Numbered from the stretch's first letter, positions 43,837 to 52,246 are shown. The stretch is DNA of 64,000 bases from Pseudoprimorskyibacter insulae (GCF_900302505.1 NZ_OMOJ01000010.1:28780-92779), one strand, 5' to 3'. The notes: a model not told the origin generated them from the letters alone. Made by a program: numbers and translations.

Positions 43837-45066
43837 TCAGAGTTTCGCCCAATCGTCCGGCAGTTCTGCAAGCCAATCGTTCGGCGTCATATCCAGATAC
43901 TTATCGATCTCGATCTTGCCGCCGCGGACTTGTACCAGCGGTGTACGGGGCAGAATGCCCAGGCCGCGATCGCTCAAGACCACTGCGTCGCCGGTCGGGG
44001 CGACCCACTCCAGCTCGCGCATTGCTTTCGAAATCGCCTCAAGCCCATCGGGGCGTCCGTTGCCCTCGGTGCCGGCAAGATCCATCGCACGCATCAGAAA
44101 TACGCTCTGCGCGTAGATGACTTCGGCAGACCGCCAAGGCTGCGCGCCTTCGCCATATTTCGCCGTCCAAAGATCAAGGAAAGCAGCATTGGCAGGAACC
44201 GAAGCGTCTGGCGCCCAGTCCATTTTAGAATAGACGCCTTCGGTCAGTTCGGTTGGCATGTTGTCGACGTCGTCTTGAGTGAGGTCTGCCGTAACACTGA
44301 CTTCACCCGAGTAGTTCAGATCGTTAAGCTTTTTCAGCATCGACGCTGCAACCTGCGCCGACCATTCCTCGGCCCAGATAAAGTCGGGCGACTGACCGAC
44401 AGCCTTCGTAAGTTCGGTATCGAGCTGCGTCGAACCCCAGGGATAATATATGATGTCCAGCAGCTTGACCGGCGAGTCTGCGCGTTCCCAACGTTCGCGG
44501 ACCAGCTTTTCAACATCCCGGTTGTAGTCGATGTCGACCATCAACATGACAACGCTTTCGATGCCTTTTTCTTCCAGCCAGCGCAGCTGCGGCATGGTAC
44601 GGGCACGTGCGTTACACGACAGGCCCAAAGTGCCCGGATAGCCCTGGTCATACAGCCACATGCCGCCCTGATCAGGGGCGAACGGCAGGTTATAGCGTTG
44701 TGCAACTGACAAGCCTGCCGGTGCTGTATCCGCCCAATGCGGGCCAACCAGCGCATGAACGCCCTCGCGCTGTGCCAGTTTCAACGCCGCAGAACGGGCC
44801 GTCTCGCCGGTTGTGCCCTGCGAGGCGAAAACCATTTCGACCGGACGACCGCCCAGAATGCCGCCCGTTTCGTTGACATGCTGGATCGCGGTTTCCAGGC
44901 CCTTCGTATATTCTCGGCCGTCCTTGAGGGCTTGCCCCTCGGTCGGGGCGATCATCCCGATCTTGATGGCGTCACCGGCGGCAAAGGCCGCGCGTGACAA
45001 ATACGGCAAGGCAAGTGTCGAAGTTGCCAAAGTCGCAAACTTACGGCGGGTGATTTGGGTATTCAT
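43837..45066 (-). CDS. branched-chain-amino-acid-type ABC importer binding protein (LivK-like, Tat signal)
   Basis: 409 residues. The N-terminus TRRKFATLATSTLALPYLSR carries a twin-Arg motif with an A-F-A-A-G cleavage site, so Tat export is likely. The Peripla_BP_6 fold shows IKIGMIAPTEGQALKDGREY, HVNETGGILGGRPVEMVF and ALVGPHWADTAPAGLSVAQR. GGAGGAG precedes the ATG. It is the first gene of the leftward island operon, behind operator-like site B. Confidence 0.9.
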   Translation of the reverse strand: MNTQITRRKFATLATSTLALPYLSRAAFAAGDAIKIGMIAPTEGQALKDGREYTKGLETAIQHVNETGGILGGRPVEMVFASQGTTGETARSAALKLAQREGVHALVGPHWADTAPAGLSVAQRYNLPFAPDQGGMWLYDQGYPGTLGLSCNARARTMPQLRWLEEKGIESVVMLMVDIDYNRDVEKLVRERWERADSPVKLLDIIYYPWGSTQLDTELTKAVGQSPDFIWAEEWSAQVAASMLKKLNDLNYSGEVSVTADLTQDDVDNMPTELTEGVYSKMDWAPDASVPANAAFLDLWTAKYGEGAQPWRSAEVIYAQSVFLMRAMDLAGTEGNGRPDGLEAISKAMRELEWVAPTGDAVVLSDRGLGILPRTPLVQVRGGKIEIDKYLDMTPNDWLAELPDDWAKL

Positions 45067-45080
45067 TAGGTCTCCTCCCC

Positions 45081-45120
45081 CTGAATTCCACTCAGTAGAA
45101 TAATATTCTATTCAATGGAG
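45081..45120. promoter_or_regulatory. operator-like site B (putative IclR site)
   Basis: On the minus strand it reads CTCCATTGAATAGAATATTA and continues TTCTACTGAGTGGAATT. It aligns with site A over 40 bases with about 28 matches and no gaps. It lies 15-54 bp upstream of the livK-like ATG. Confidence 0.55.
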
Positions 45121-45142
45121 GTTAACGAGAGAGGCGATTTTT

Positions 45143-45238
45143 TGCAAACATTTTTTGGCCCGCAGCCCGGCTCTGTTGCACAAATCGGCTGAGCGCCGAG
45201 TTTCCCCTTTCCTCGGACGGAGTTATCCCGCAGCTTCC
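45143..45238 (-). repeat. 96-bp inverted repeat, island right copy
   Basis: The reverse complement matches 28398-28493 at 95 of 96 positions. It contains the IS5 right terminus (GGCTCTGTTGCACAAATC) and 26 bases beyond it, but there is no IS body on this side. The outer edge (GAAGCTGCGGG) merges with the Fic-like gene through an 11-base microhomology. Confidence 0.9.
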
Positions 45239-45720
45239 TCGCCAAACCTAAACAGTCGCTCGGTCTGCAAAATATCGTAGGTGTTCCCCTCCATCCTGGA
45301 CGACGCTCAGCTGAGATCGACCAGAGGCTGTTCAAGGATCCGGCGCGCGTATGTTCCGGCCGGAACTTCGCCTCCCTGCGGACGGCCAGCCTCCAACAGT
45401 CTTTCGCGGTCAAGTGCAGACAGATACCAAGTCTTTCCCGGAACGTATGCATCGGGAAACTGCGGTCGATAGCACACCGGTGCTCGCCTGCTGTACGGCG
45501 TCGACAAATGCGCCCGGACGACCGCAACCCCGGCGATCCTGTATCCAGTGGCCCTACCCTTGCCGGATACCTCGAGGCGACCTTCTTCCACCATGCGTTT
45601 CAAGAGGCACCATACAGTGGTTTCGCTCACATCCCTTGCAACGCCCTACCGGATTGCATCGCATCCGGCACCCGGGTTCTCGCCGACAAAGTCGAGAATG
45701 ACTTGATCCGACATGGCCAT
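45223..45720 (-). pseudogene. Fic-family protein, N-terminal fragment with stops
   Basis: Begins MAMSDQVILDFVGENPGAGC. An in-frame TAG follows DAIR, then an HTH-like segment SETTVWCLLKRMVEEGRLEV, an LSTPYSRRAPVCYRPQFPDA stretch, a TGA after LVDLS (Trp expected), and MEGNTYDILQTERLFRFGEE. The S-x-x-E-G-N-x-Y segment is the inhibitory/N-terminal motif of many Fic proteins. The catalytic H-P-F-x-x-G-N-G-R part is missing because the IS5-end repeat follows. Fic proteins modify targets, usually by AMPylation; this one is dead. Confidence 0.65.
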
Positions 45721-45854
45721 GAAACGATATCCCATAGTATGGTACGATTATCGCCTTGAAATAGTGCATATTTCTGAGATTTCGCATGAGTCGCTCTACG
45801 GCGAATGAAACGACAAGCGGAACGGCGGACTTCACCCTCAGCATCGGCAGCGCG

Positions 45855-46970
45855 TTAACCGAAATCGACCTGTGGCGCTCCACCTGCAACCCCCGCATCC
45901 TCTAGCTGCTCACGATCTGGAAGATCGCGTAGACTTTCCAACCCAAAGGCGACAAGAAACTGCTCGGTCGTCACAAAGGTATAGGGCGCCCCGCGGCGCG
46001 GCGATCGTGGCCCGGTCCCGATCAGGTCGCGCGCATGTAGCCGCCCGAAACTGCGAAACGCGCCGTAATCCACCGAGAGGTGAACCTCGACCCATTTCCA
46101 CGCCGCCTCGAAGGGTTTGGCCGCAGCCTGCAGCTTTTCGATGGCGAGGCGCTCGAGGAGCTCGGAATTTTCCATATGGGCGCTGGCACGATCGTCGAAG
46201 AGATCGCGCAGGAGAACCCCGCCCGCCGCCTCATAGGCCTCGATTCCGACAAAGCGCCCGAGGGCCGAGTTCGCCGAGTACGCGGTCTCGGTCAGATGGC
46301 GTTTAATGCTCTGCGGGTGCATGTGATAGCCGCCTTTCACCGCGTTCCAGACCGCCAGTTGGCGATCGTGACCGTCTGTCAGCGTGAACGCCATCACGCA
46401 TTCGAGGGTCAGATCGCCCGCGCGGAACTGCTCGATGATCTCGGGCGCGACACGGGGGAGTTTCAAACGACGGCGCACGAGGTCGACGGAAACGCCGAAC
46501 TTCAGCGCGATTTCGTCCTCGCTTCGCCCCTCGGCGATCATCTTGTCGAACGCTTCGAACTGGTCGGCCGGGTGCATCGCCGCGCGCTGGAGGTTTTCTG
46601 TGGCGGAAGTGAGGACGGCGTTGCGCTCGTCTTCCACAAGGCAGGGCACCGGGTGGTCTGCGGGGACTACGCCGTCCTCGGCAAGCTGTTTCAGCGCCTT
46701 GAGGCGACGACCGCCGGCATCGACCGCAAAACGTGTCTCGGAGAGCGGATGAACCACCAGGTTCTGTTTGATGCCCGTCTCGCGGATGCTGGCGAGGAGT
46801 TCTGCATCATCGCTGGCGCTTGCCGCGACTTTGCGGACGTTGAGCGGGCTCGGCTCTAACTGATCGAGCGGGATCATTCGGATGTCGGCGGCGCCGTCAG
46901 GCGCGGCCAACCCGGTGCCTTCGGTTTTCTTCGCGCTGGCGGGCTTCGGGCGGGTCGTGGTCTTGGCCAT
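45855..46970 (-). CDS. chimeric ParB-like / ScpB-like protein
   Basis: 371 residues from MAKTTTRPKPASAKK. Residues ~30-300 are a plasmid-type ParB: IRMIPLDQLEPSPLNVRKVA, AGGRRLKALKQLAEDG, ENLQRAAMHPADQFEAF and an HTH (EIALKFGVSVDLVRRRLKLP). After YGAFRSFGR the sequence switches to HARDLIGTGPRSPRRGAPYT, then EQFLVAFGLESLRDLPDREQ, which is the C-terminal winged-helix end of ScpB. The reading frame is open through the junction (~46040). Such ParB homologues are normally several hundred residues longer, so this looks like a deletion fusion of two genes. Whether it is functional is unknown. Confidence 0.7.
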   Translation of the reverse strand: MAKTTTRPKPASAKKTEGTGLAAPDGAADIRMIPLDQLEPSPLNVRKVAASASDDAELLASIRETGIKQNLVVHPLSETRFAVDAGGRRLKALKQLAEDGVVPADHPVPCLVEDERNAVLTSATENLQRAAMHPADQFEAFDKMIAEGRSEDEIALKFGVSVDLVRRRLKLPRVAPEIIEQFRAGDLTLECVMAFTLTDGHDRQLAVWNAVKGGYHMHPQSIKRHLTETAYSANSALGRFVGIEAYEAAGGVLLRDLFDDRASAHMENSELLERLAIEKLQAAAKPFEAAWKWVEVHLSVDYGAFRSFGRLHARDLIGTGPRSPRRGAPYTFVTTEQFLVAFGLESLRDLPDREQLEDAGVAGGAPQVDFG

Positions 46971-47366
46971 GGTCAGGGTCCTTGTCACGCCGGACCCGGA
47001 TGAGCCTCTCTCTATCCTTTCAAGCCCGGCACCCGGGCTTCCCTTTCTCTGGCTCTTGCCAGGAACAGCCATCCGCCTCTGCCCGCCAAAAATTGTATAA
47101 GCCCATGTATATATTACCTAATGTCGTTTGGGGATCGCCAGAGAAGCCTGATGAAGAGACCGTCAAGGCCGCGCCCATTGCAGTTAATCGCGACCCTGGC
47201 GCCGATCAGTGTAAGTCGTTCGGTCGCTTCGAAGGACGTAAACTGCGAGCCCTGCACGATATTCATGATCTCGAGTGGGGCAAACTCTTAGAAGGCCGTG
47301 TAAGTTTAAGGAATTCAATACGTTGAGAATGGGCGGACTACCACATTGAGAATAAGACAGAGACGA
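46971..47366. other. 396-bp stretch without a recognised gene
   Basis: The upstream region of the ParB-like gene. It has a small perfect hairpin (AGCCCGG-CAC-CCGGGCT near 47023-47039). I see no ribosome site or known domain in the short open frames. Confidence 0.4.
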
Positions 47367-48245
47367 TCAAACTTGCGTCACGATCGGAATTTCAGGATGC
47401 GCTGAGCCGCTTTGCAGGCGGGCCGCCGTTGCAAGGACAATAGCTTGCGCGACGCATGATGGCGCCGCAATAGACCTTGAAAACGTATGTCTATGCTCCG
47501 GCACCGCGAAAAACGCATCAGCAGATTTAGCGAGTGGGGAAAGTGTACTGTCAGAAATCGCAACAGTTTTTATTTCTTTTTCGCGGGCGTCATGCACTAT
47601 TGAGACGACTTCGTTGGCATAATAGCGGAACGAGACAGCAACCAGTACGTCTTGTTTTGTCATCGTTTTGGCCATGTGTGTGGCAAGCCCGCCGCTCGGA
47701 TCGAGCATCACGCAGCGTTTTCCGATCATGGTGAGCATATAGCGGAGGAATTCGGCAACCGGGGCCGACCGGAGTTGACCCAAAAGATAAACGGTATTTG
47801 CTTCACTCAGTAGATCAGCAGCATGAGACAATTGCGCGGCGTCTACGTCATCCAAGAGCGACTGAAGTGCTGCAATGTCTTTGACGACCAGTTCGCGCAA
47901 AAAACCGAAGTCAGTCGGGTCGTCCCGATTTTCAAGCTCATCTTCCAATACACGGATGCGCGCTTCAAATCCCGGAGCGGCCGTTTCCAGGCGTTTTTGG
48001 AAAAGCATCTGGACATCTTTAAACCCGGAATACCCAAGGGCCTGTGCAAAGCGGACAAAGCTTGAAGCGTGCGTGCCACATCGCTGAGCAATAGCATTCA
48101 CCGAATGAACCGCCACTTCATTCGGGTTTTGCGTCAGGAAACGCGCGATTTGCTGATAGGTCTTGCTCATGGTTTCGAAGCGCTCGTGTATGAGCAACAC
48201 AAGCGCTTCGTAATCCTTCGGCGGGGGTGTCGTCGTTTTGTCCAG
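47367..48245 (-). CDS. MurR/RpiR-family transcriptional regulator, probable CTG start
   Basis: 292 residues if started at the CTG (48245), which has GGAGGAG ending 7 nt upstream and reads MDKTTTPPPKDYEALVLLIH. The GTG at 48200 has no ribosome site and would drop the start of the HTH_6 domain. HTH: VHSVNAIAQRCGTHASSFVR then FAQALGYSGFKDVQ; SIS domain: VYLLGQLRSAPVAEFLRYML and DVLVAVSFRYYANEV. It is the last gene of the leftward unit of the inositol-type cluster and probably controls it; IolR of rhizobia is a related RpiR protein. Confidence 0.8.
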   Translation of the reverse strand: MDKTTTPPPKDYEALVLLIHERFETMSKTYQQIARFLTQNPNEVAVHSVNAIAQRCGTHASSFVRFAQALGYSGFKDVQMLFQKRLETAAPGFEARIRVLEDELENRDDPTDFGFLRELVVKDIAALQSLLDDVDAAQLSHAADLLSEANTVYLLGQLRSAPVAEFLRYMLTMIGKRCVMLDPSGGLATHMAKTMTKQDVLVAVSFRYYANEVVSIVHDAREKEIKTVAISDSTLSPLAKSADAFFAVPEHRHTFSRSIAAPSCVAQAIVLATAARLQSGSAHPEIPIVTQV

Positions 48246-48270
48246 CGGTTTGCTCCTCCAAGCCCCTGCC

Positions 48271-49341
48271 TTAGACCATCAACCGTCTCCCAGTCGGGGC
48301 AAAGCGGCGGACCATAGTCGCGTCAGGATGTCTCGTGCGTTGGTCTAGCTCAATTTTCTGTGCGGTTCCAGTCTTGGCCGCTTCCTCCATAGCCAAGAGG
48401 ATCTCGACATCCGCGAGCCCCTCTTCGCCGCAGGCCTCCGGCGCAGCCCCTGCGGCGATGCAGTCGGAGAAATAGCCGACTTGCCCCGCAAACTGGTCGG
48501 TTTGCTCGAAGACATGCTCGATGACCTCCGCGCCGCGCGTCAGTCGAACGATGGTCGGCGATTGGAAGTCATACGCGCGTTCGACCGCGATTTCGCCCTC
48601 AGTTCCGGCGATGCGGTACATATCAAGCTGTTCTGCTCCGAAGCTTGTAACGAATTGTGCCACGCGGCCCTTGGGGAACATCATCGTGGCGGCAAAGGTT
48701 TCCTCGACTTCGCTGAACCGCGGGTCGTCAGTGTGATTGCGAACAGCGGTGACTTCGACAGGTTCGTCGGCAAAGATATGGCGAACGGCATTCACGCAAT
48801 AAATGCCTATATCTTGCAAAGGCCCGCCCCAATGGGAGGCTTTGAGCCGATGATTGTCCGCGCCGGCCTGAAACGAGAACACTGACGAAAAGACCCTCGG
48901 GTCCCCGATCGCACCGGACCGGATAAGCTCCAACGCATGGACCGTTCCCGGCTCGTTGTGCAACCGGTACGCGGTCATCAGGTAAACGCCCGCTGCCTCG
49001 GCCGCCTCGATCATCGCCTGGCATTCGGCTGCGGAAATCGCGAGGGGCTTTTCGACGATTACATGTTTGCCCGCCTTCGCGGCACGGATCGCATAGTCGG
49101 CATGCATGGAATTGGGCAGAGCGATATAGACCGCATCCACCACATCGGCGGCAAGCATTTCCTCATACTGGTCGTACGTGAATGTGTGCTCGATATCGTA
49201 GAATTCCGCGAGACGCCTCGACGTCTCGCGATTGCCACTGACCAGGGCAGTGGTCTTGGAGTTTCCGGTCAAATCCACACCGGGCAGAAAGGCAATCTGC
49301 GAAATCCATCCTGCGCCGACGACGCCATAACGTACAGTCAT
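48271..49341 (-). CDS. Gfo/Idh/MocA-family oxidoreductase
   Basis: 356 residues. The Rossmann motif is YGVVGAGWISQIAFLPG (G-x-G-x-x-x), the EKP motif VIVEKPLAIS near residue 97, and the C-terminal dimerisation domain has KASHWGGPLQDIGIYCVNAV with the catalytic Asp/His region. NAD(P)-dependent oxidation or reduction of a sugar or cyclitol. 1-bp gap to the next Gfo gene. Confidence 0.88.
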   Translation of the reverse strand: MTVRYGVVGAGWISQIAFLPGVDLTGNSKTTALVSGNRETSRRLAEFYDIEHTFTYDQYEEMLAADVVDAVYIALPNSMHADYAIRAAKAGKHVIVEKPLAISAAECQAMIEAAEAAGVYLMTAYRLHNEPGTVHALELIRSGAIGDPRVFSSVFSFQAGADNHRLKASHWGGPLQDIGIYCVNAVRHIFADEPVEVTAVRNHTDDPRFSEVEETFAATMMFPKGRVAQFVTSFGAEQLDMYRIAGTEGEIAVERAYDFQSPTIVRLTRGAEVIEHVFEQTDQFAGQVGYFSDCIAAGAAPEACGEEGLADVEILLAMEEAAKTGTAQKIELDQRTRHPDATMVRRFAPTGRRLMV

Positions 49342-49342
49342 C

Positions 49343-50470
49343 TTATCCGCTCACTTTGCGCCAGGCGCGTTCCCGGGAAGACTGCTGGATGTCCTCTAGC
49401 AATGTCTGGATGCGAAGCCCTGCGCGGAAATTGAACGGCTCTGCGCCGTCTCCGTTGATGGCGCTCAGGTAGCCTGCGACCTCGATCGCCTTGAGGTCGT
49501 TGAACCCGATCTGATGCCCGGGCGCGACGCAGAACAGCCCGTAAGGAGGGTGCGCAGGCGCGGCCTCGATCCTGCGAAATCCCTGACGCCCTGCGGCATC
49601 GTCCGTCGAATAGAAATGCAGTTCGTTGAAGCGTTCCTGGCTGAAGGCGAGCGCGCCTTTGGACCCGAACACTTCGAAATCGTGCTGCATTTTGCGGCCC
49701 GTCGCGACCCAATTGGCTTCGATGGAACCCGAGGCCCCGTTTTCGAACCGCAAAAAGGCACGTCCGATGTCGTCGACCTCGACCTTGCGCGTCGCGCCGC
49801 TTGCGTCCTTGCGGGCGTCGATGACCGTCACGCAATCGCCCATGACATCGGTCACGGAGCCCAGCAGGAATTCGGCTGTGGCCAAGGCGTGGCTGCCGAG
49901 ATCGGCCAGGGCGCCGCCGCCGGCCGGGTCATGGCGGAAGGTGAGCGGGCCAGTGGCATCCGCCATGTAATCTTCGGCGTGCAGCCCGCGATAGCCGCGG
50001 ATTTCACCCAGCTCGCCCGCCTCGATCATGGCGCGGGCAAGTTTCAGCATCGGATTGCACAGATAGTTGAACCCGACTTGCGTTTTCACGCCCGCAGCCT
50101 CGGCGGCCTCGGCCATCTCACGTGCATCCTGCGCAAGCGGTGCAAGGGGCTTTTCGCAATAGACATGCTTGCCCGCGGCAATCGCCGCCAGCGCCATCTC
50201 CTTGTGCAGGGCGTTGGGCGCCGTGATCGAGACGATCCCGATTTCAGGGTCGGCAATGATGTCACGCCAATCGGCGGTCGCCTTGGCAAATCCGAAGGCA
50301 CGCGCCGCACGCCCGGCTTCGGCCTCGTTGATGTCCGCGACGGTGTCCAGCTCGACTTCGACCGGAAGATCGAAGACGCGCGAGGCATTGGTGAACCCGA
50401 AAGCGTGGGCCTTGCCCATGAAGCCGGTGCCGATCAGACCGACTTTGATTTTAGTTTTGGAGGGCGACAT
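49343..50470 (-). CDS. Gfo/Idh/MocA-family oxidoreductase
   Basis: 375 residues with VGLIGTGFMGKAHAFGFTNA at the N-terminus, HVYCEKPLAPLAQDAREM near residue 95, and the C-terminal motif AGGGALADLGSHALATAEFL with the Asp-x-x-x-His proton-relay pair. Its start lies 20 bp inside the hydroxyacid dehydrogenase gene, so translation is coupled. Resembles inositol and rhizopine (MocA) dehydrogenases. Confidence 0.88.
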   Translation of the reverse strand: MSPSKTKIKVGLIGTGFMGKAHAFGFTNASRVFDLPVEVELDTVADINEAEAGRAARAFGFAKATADWRDIIADPEIGIVSITAPNALHKEMALAAIAAGKHVYCEKPLAPLAQDAREMAEAAEAAGVKTQVGFNYLCNPMLKLARAMIEAGELGEIRGYRGLHAEDYMADATGPLTFRHDPAGGGALADLGSHALATAEFLLGSVTDVMGDCVTVIDARKDASGATRKVEVDDIGRAFLRFENGASGSIEANWVATGRKMQHDFEVFGSKGALAFSQERFNELHFYSTDDAAGRQGFRRIEAAPAHPPYGLFCVAPGHQIGFNDLKAIEVAGYLSAINGDGAEPFNFRAGLRIQTLLEDIQQSSRERAWRKVSG

Positions 50471-51425
50471 TGAACTTGTCCTTGTTTACGATCAACGCGG
50501 GATCGATCGTCCCGTTGAAATAGTCGAGAATGTTTTCTGCCGAGGAAACGGCCATGCGTTCGGCGGCATCCAGCGTCAATCCACCGATATGAGGCGAGAG
50601 CAGGACCTGGTCGAAGCCTGCCAAGGGATGGTCATGAGGCATCGGTTCCTGGTGGAAGACATCAAGTCCGGCCGCGCCGACCTTGCCGCTGGCGAGGGCC
50701 GCGATCATGGCATGTTCATCGAGGATGCCGCCGCGAGAGGTATTCACCACCACGACACCGTCGCGCATCCGCTCGAATTCCGCCGCGCCGATCAAGGGCG
50801 CGCCCGTGTGCGGCAGGCAAAAGCACAGGACATCCGCCCAAGCCAGCCCATCGTCGAGCGTTTCCACGCAAGGAACGCCGTTTTCGGGCCAACCTTGTTT
50901 CATCAGGTAGGGATCAAAGGCGCGCACATTCATGTTGAATGCCCGCATCATGTCCGCGGTCCTACGGCCAATGCGACCGTAGCCGACCAGCAGAAGGTTC
51001 TGCCCGCTCACATCCCGGGCCTCGAGCTTATTGCGCCATTCCCACGGCCCAGTCCGCACAGATATATCGGACCGGAGCGCGCGTTTGCACGCGGCAAGGA
51101 TCATCATGGCGGAATGTTCGGCAACCGAGGTGGAATTGACATCGCCACAAACCGACAAGGCAATGCCGCGACGGTTGAGCGCCGCCAAGTCGACCGCGTC
51201 ATAACCGACGCCGTGGCGCGAGACTATCTTGAGGTTCGGCGCAAGATCGACGGTCCGCGCGCCCAAGGGCTGCGTTCGAAGCAAGACCGCATCCGCGCCA
51301 GCGATCTCGGCGGCGAGGCTCGCCTCGGAGGTCTCTGCGATATAGGTGACCGTCACGTCTTTGGCATTGTCCAGAATGGCTCTGCCCGATGCATGCAAAG
51401 GCCCCGCAACAACAATATGTACCAT
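50451..51425 (-). CDS. D-2-hydroxyacid dehydrogenase family protein
   Basis: 324 residues. NAD motif LLLVGYGRIGRRTADMM (G-x-G-x-x-G); catalytic Arg in VVNTSRGGILDEHAM, Glu in GLDVFHQEPMP, His in LLSPHIGGLT, the full set for phosphoglycerate-dehydrogenase-like enzymes. Start overlaps the aldolase stop (TGATG). In the cluster it could interconvert a 2-keto acid product of the aldolase and its hydroxyacid. Confidence 0.88.
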   Translation of the reverse strand: MVHIVVAGPLHASGRAILDNAKDVTVTYIAETSEASLAAEIAGADAVLLRTQPLGARTVDLAPNLKIVSRHGVGYDAVDLAALNRRGIALSVCGDVNSTSVAEHSAMMILAACKRALRSDISVRTGPWEWRNKLEARDVSGQNLLLVGYGRIGRRTADMMRAFNMNVRAFDPYLMKQGWPENGVPCVETLDDGLAWADVLCFCLPHTGAPLIGAAEFERMRDGVVVVNTSRGGILDEHAMIAALASGKVGAAGLDVFHQEPMPHDHPLAGFDQVLLSPHIGGLTLDAAERMAVSSAENILDYFNGTIDPALIVNKDKFNVALQN

Positions 51426-52246
51426 CAGTATGCTCCTCCTTTTGAGACCGCCCCGGCCGCCGGAGCCTCCTGGGTGCCGGTCAGATCGCGAAAACGCTTG
51501 ACGCTGGCGGCTGCGGCTCCCGCCAAAAGTCGGGTGTCCCCGGAGACGGTTGTCAGGCTATAGCCCCAACCGATGGCCTTGGCGGCGTATTCCGGAGTGC
51601 CACAATGCAGGCAGGCCTTGATGCCGTTCTTTTCACAGACCATTGCGATGTGCTGGATAAGCTCGATCATCTCCGGTTCTTCACGATCGAACCCCGGAGC
51701 GAGCCGGCCTTCCTGAGTGCCGAGCGTCAGATCGGCAGGGCCGACGTAGATCCCGTCAAGGCCCGGCGTCGCCGCAATGGCGTCCAGGTTTGCGACACCT
51801 TCGGCGGTTTCGATCATCGCAAGGGCCAGGACCTCTGAGTTCATCCTCAGACCGTAGCCGGGTAGGGCGACGCCCGCCCGGGTGGGTCCGAAACTGCGCT
51901 GGCCGTGCGGCGGGTAACGCATGTAGCTGACAAATTCGGCGGCTTGCTCGGCGGTGTTGATCATCGGGCAGATGATGTTCATCGCCCCCGCATCGAGGGC
52001 TTTCATGATAATACCGGGTTCGAGCCACGGCACACGCGCCCCGATGGTCACGCCGCTGGCGCGCATCGCTTGAAACATCGGCAGCACCGCAGAATAATCG
52101 AGCGCGCCGTGCTGGATGTCGATGGAGATTGCATCATAACCCTGCGCGGCCATGATCTCGGCGGTGAACGGGTTGCCGATGGAAAGCCAGCCATGCAACA
52201 CGGGTTTGCCCTCGGCCCAGAGGGTTTTCACTTTGTTAATTGACAT
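51425..52246 (-). CDS. HpcH/HpaI-family aldolase (class II, pyruvate-type)
   Basis: A 273-residue metal-dependent aldolase. Family features: HGWLSIGNPFTAEIMAAQGY, SIDIQHGALDYSAVLPMFQA, the metal-binding Glu in AMIETAEGVANLDAI, Asp in GIYVGPADLTLG. Such enzymes cleave 4-hydroxy-2-keto acids to pyruvate and an aldehyde, without phosphorylation. Next to an aldehyde dehydrogenase it forms a plausible lower pathway. Confidence 0.88.
   Translation of the reverse strand: MSINKVKTLWAEGKPVLHGWLSIGNPFTAEIMAAQGYDAISIDIQHGALDYSAVLPMFQAMRASGVTIGARVPWLEPGIIMKALDAGAMNIICPMINTAEQAAEFVSYMRYPPHGQRSFGPTRAGVALPGYGLRMNSEVLALAMIETAEGVANLDAIAATPGLDGIYVGPADLTLGTQEGRLAPGFDREEPEMIELIQHIAMVCEKNGIKACLHCGTPEYAAKAIGWGYSLTTVSGDTRLLAGAAAASVKRFRDLTGTQEAPAAGAVSKGGAY

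Noticed and set aside
45307..45630. Independent small HTH gene
   Set aside because: The frame is the middle part of the Fic-like gene, isolated only because of the TAG and TGA stops on either side.
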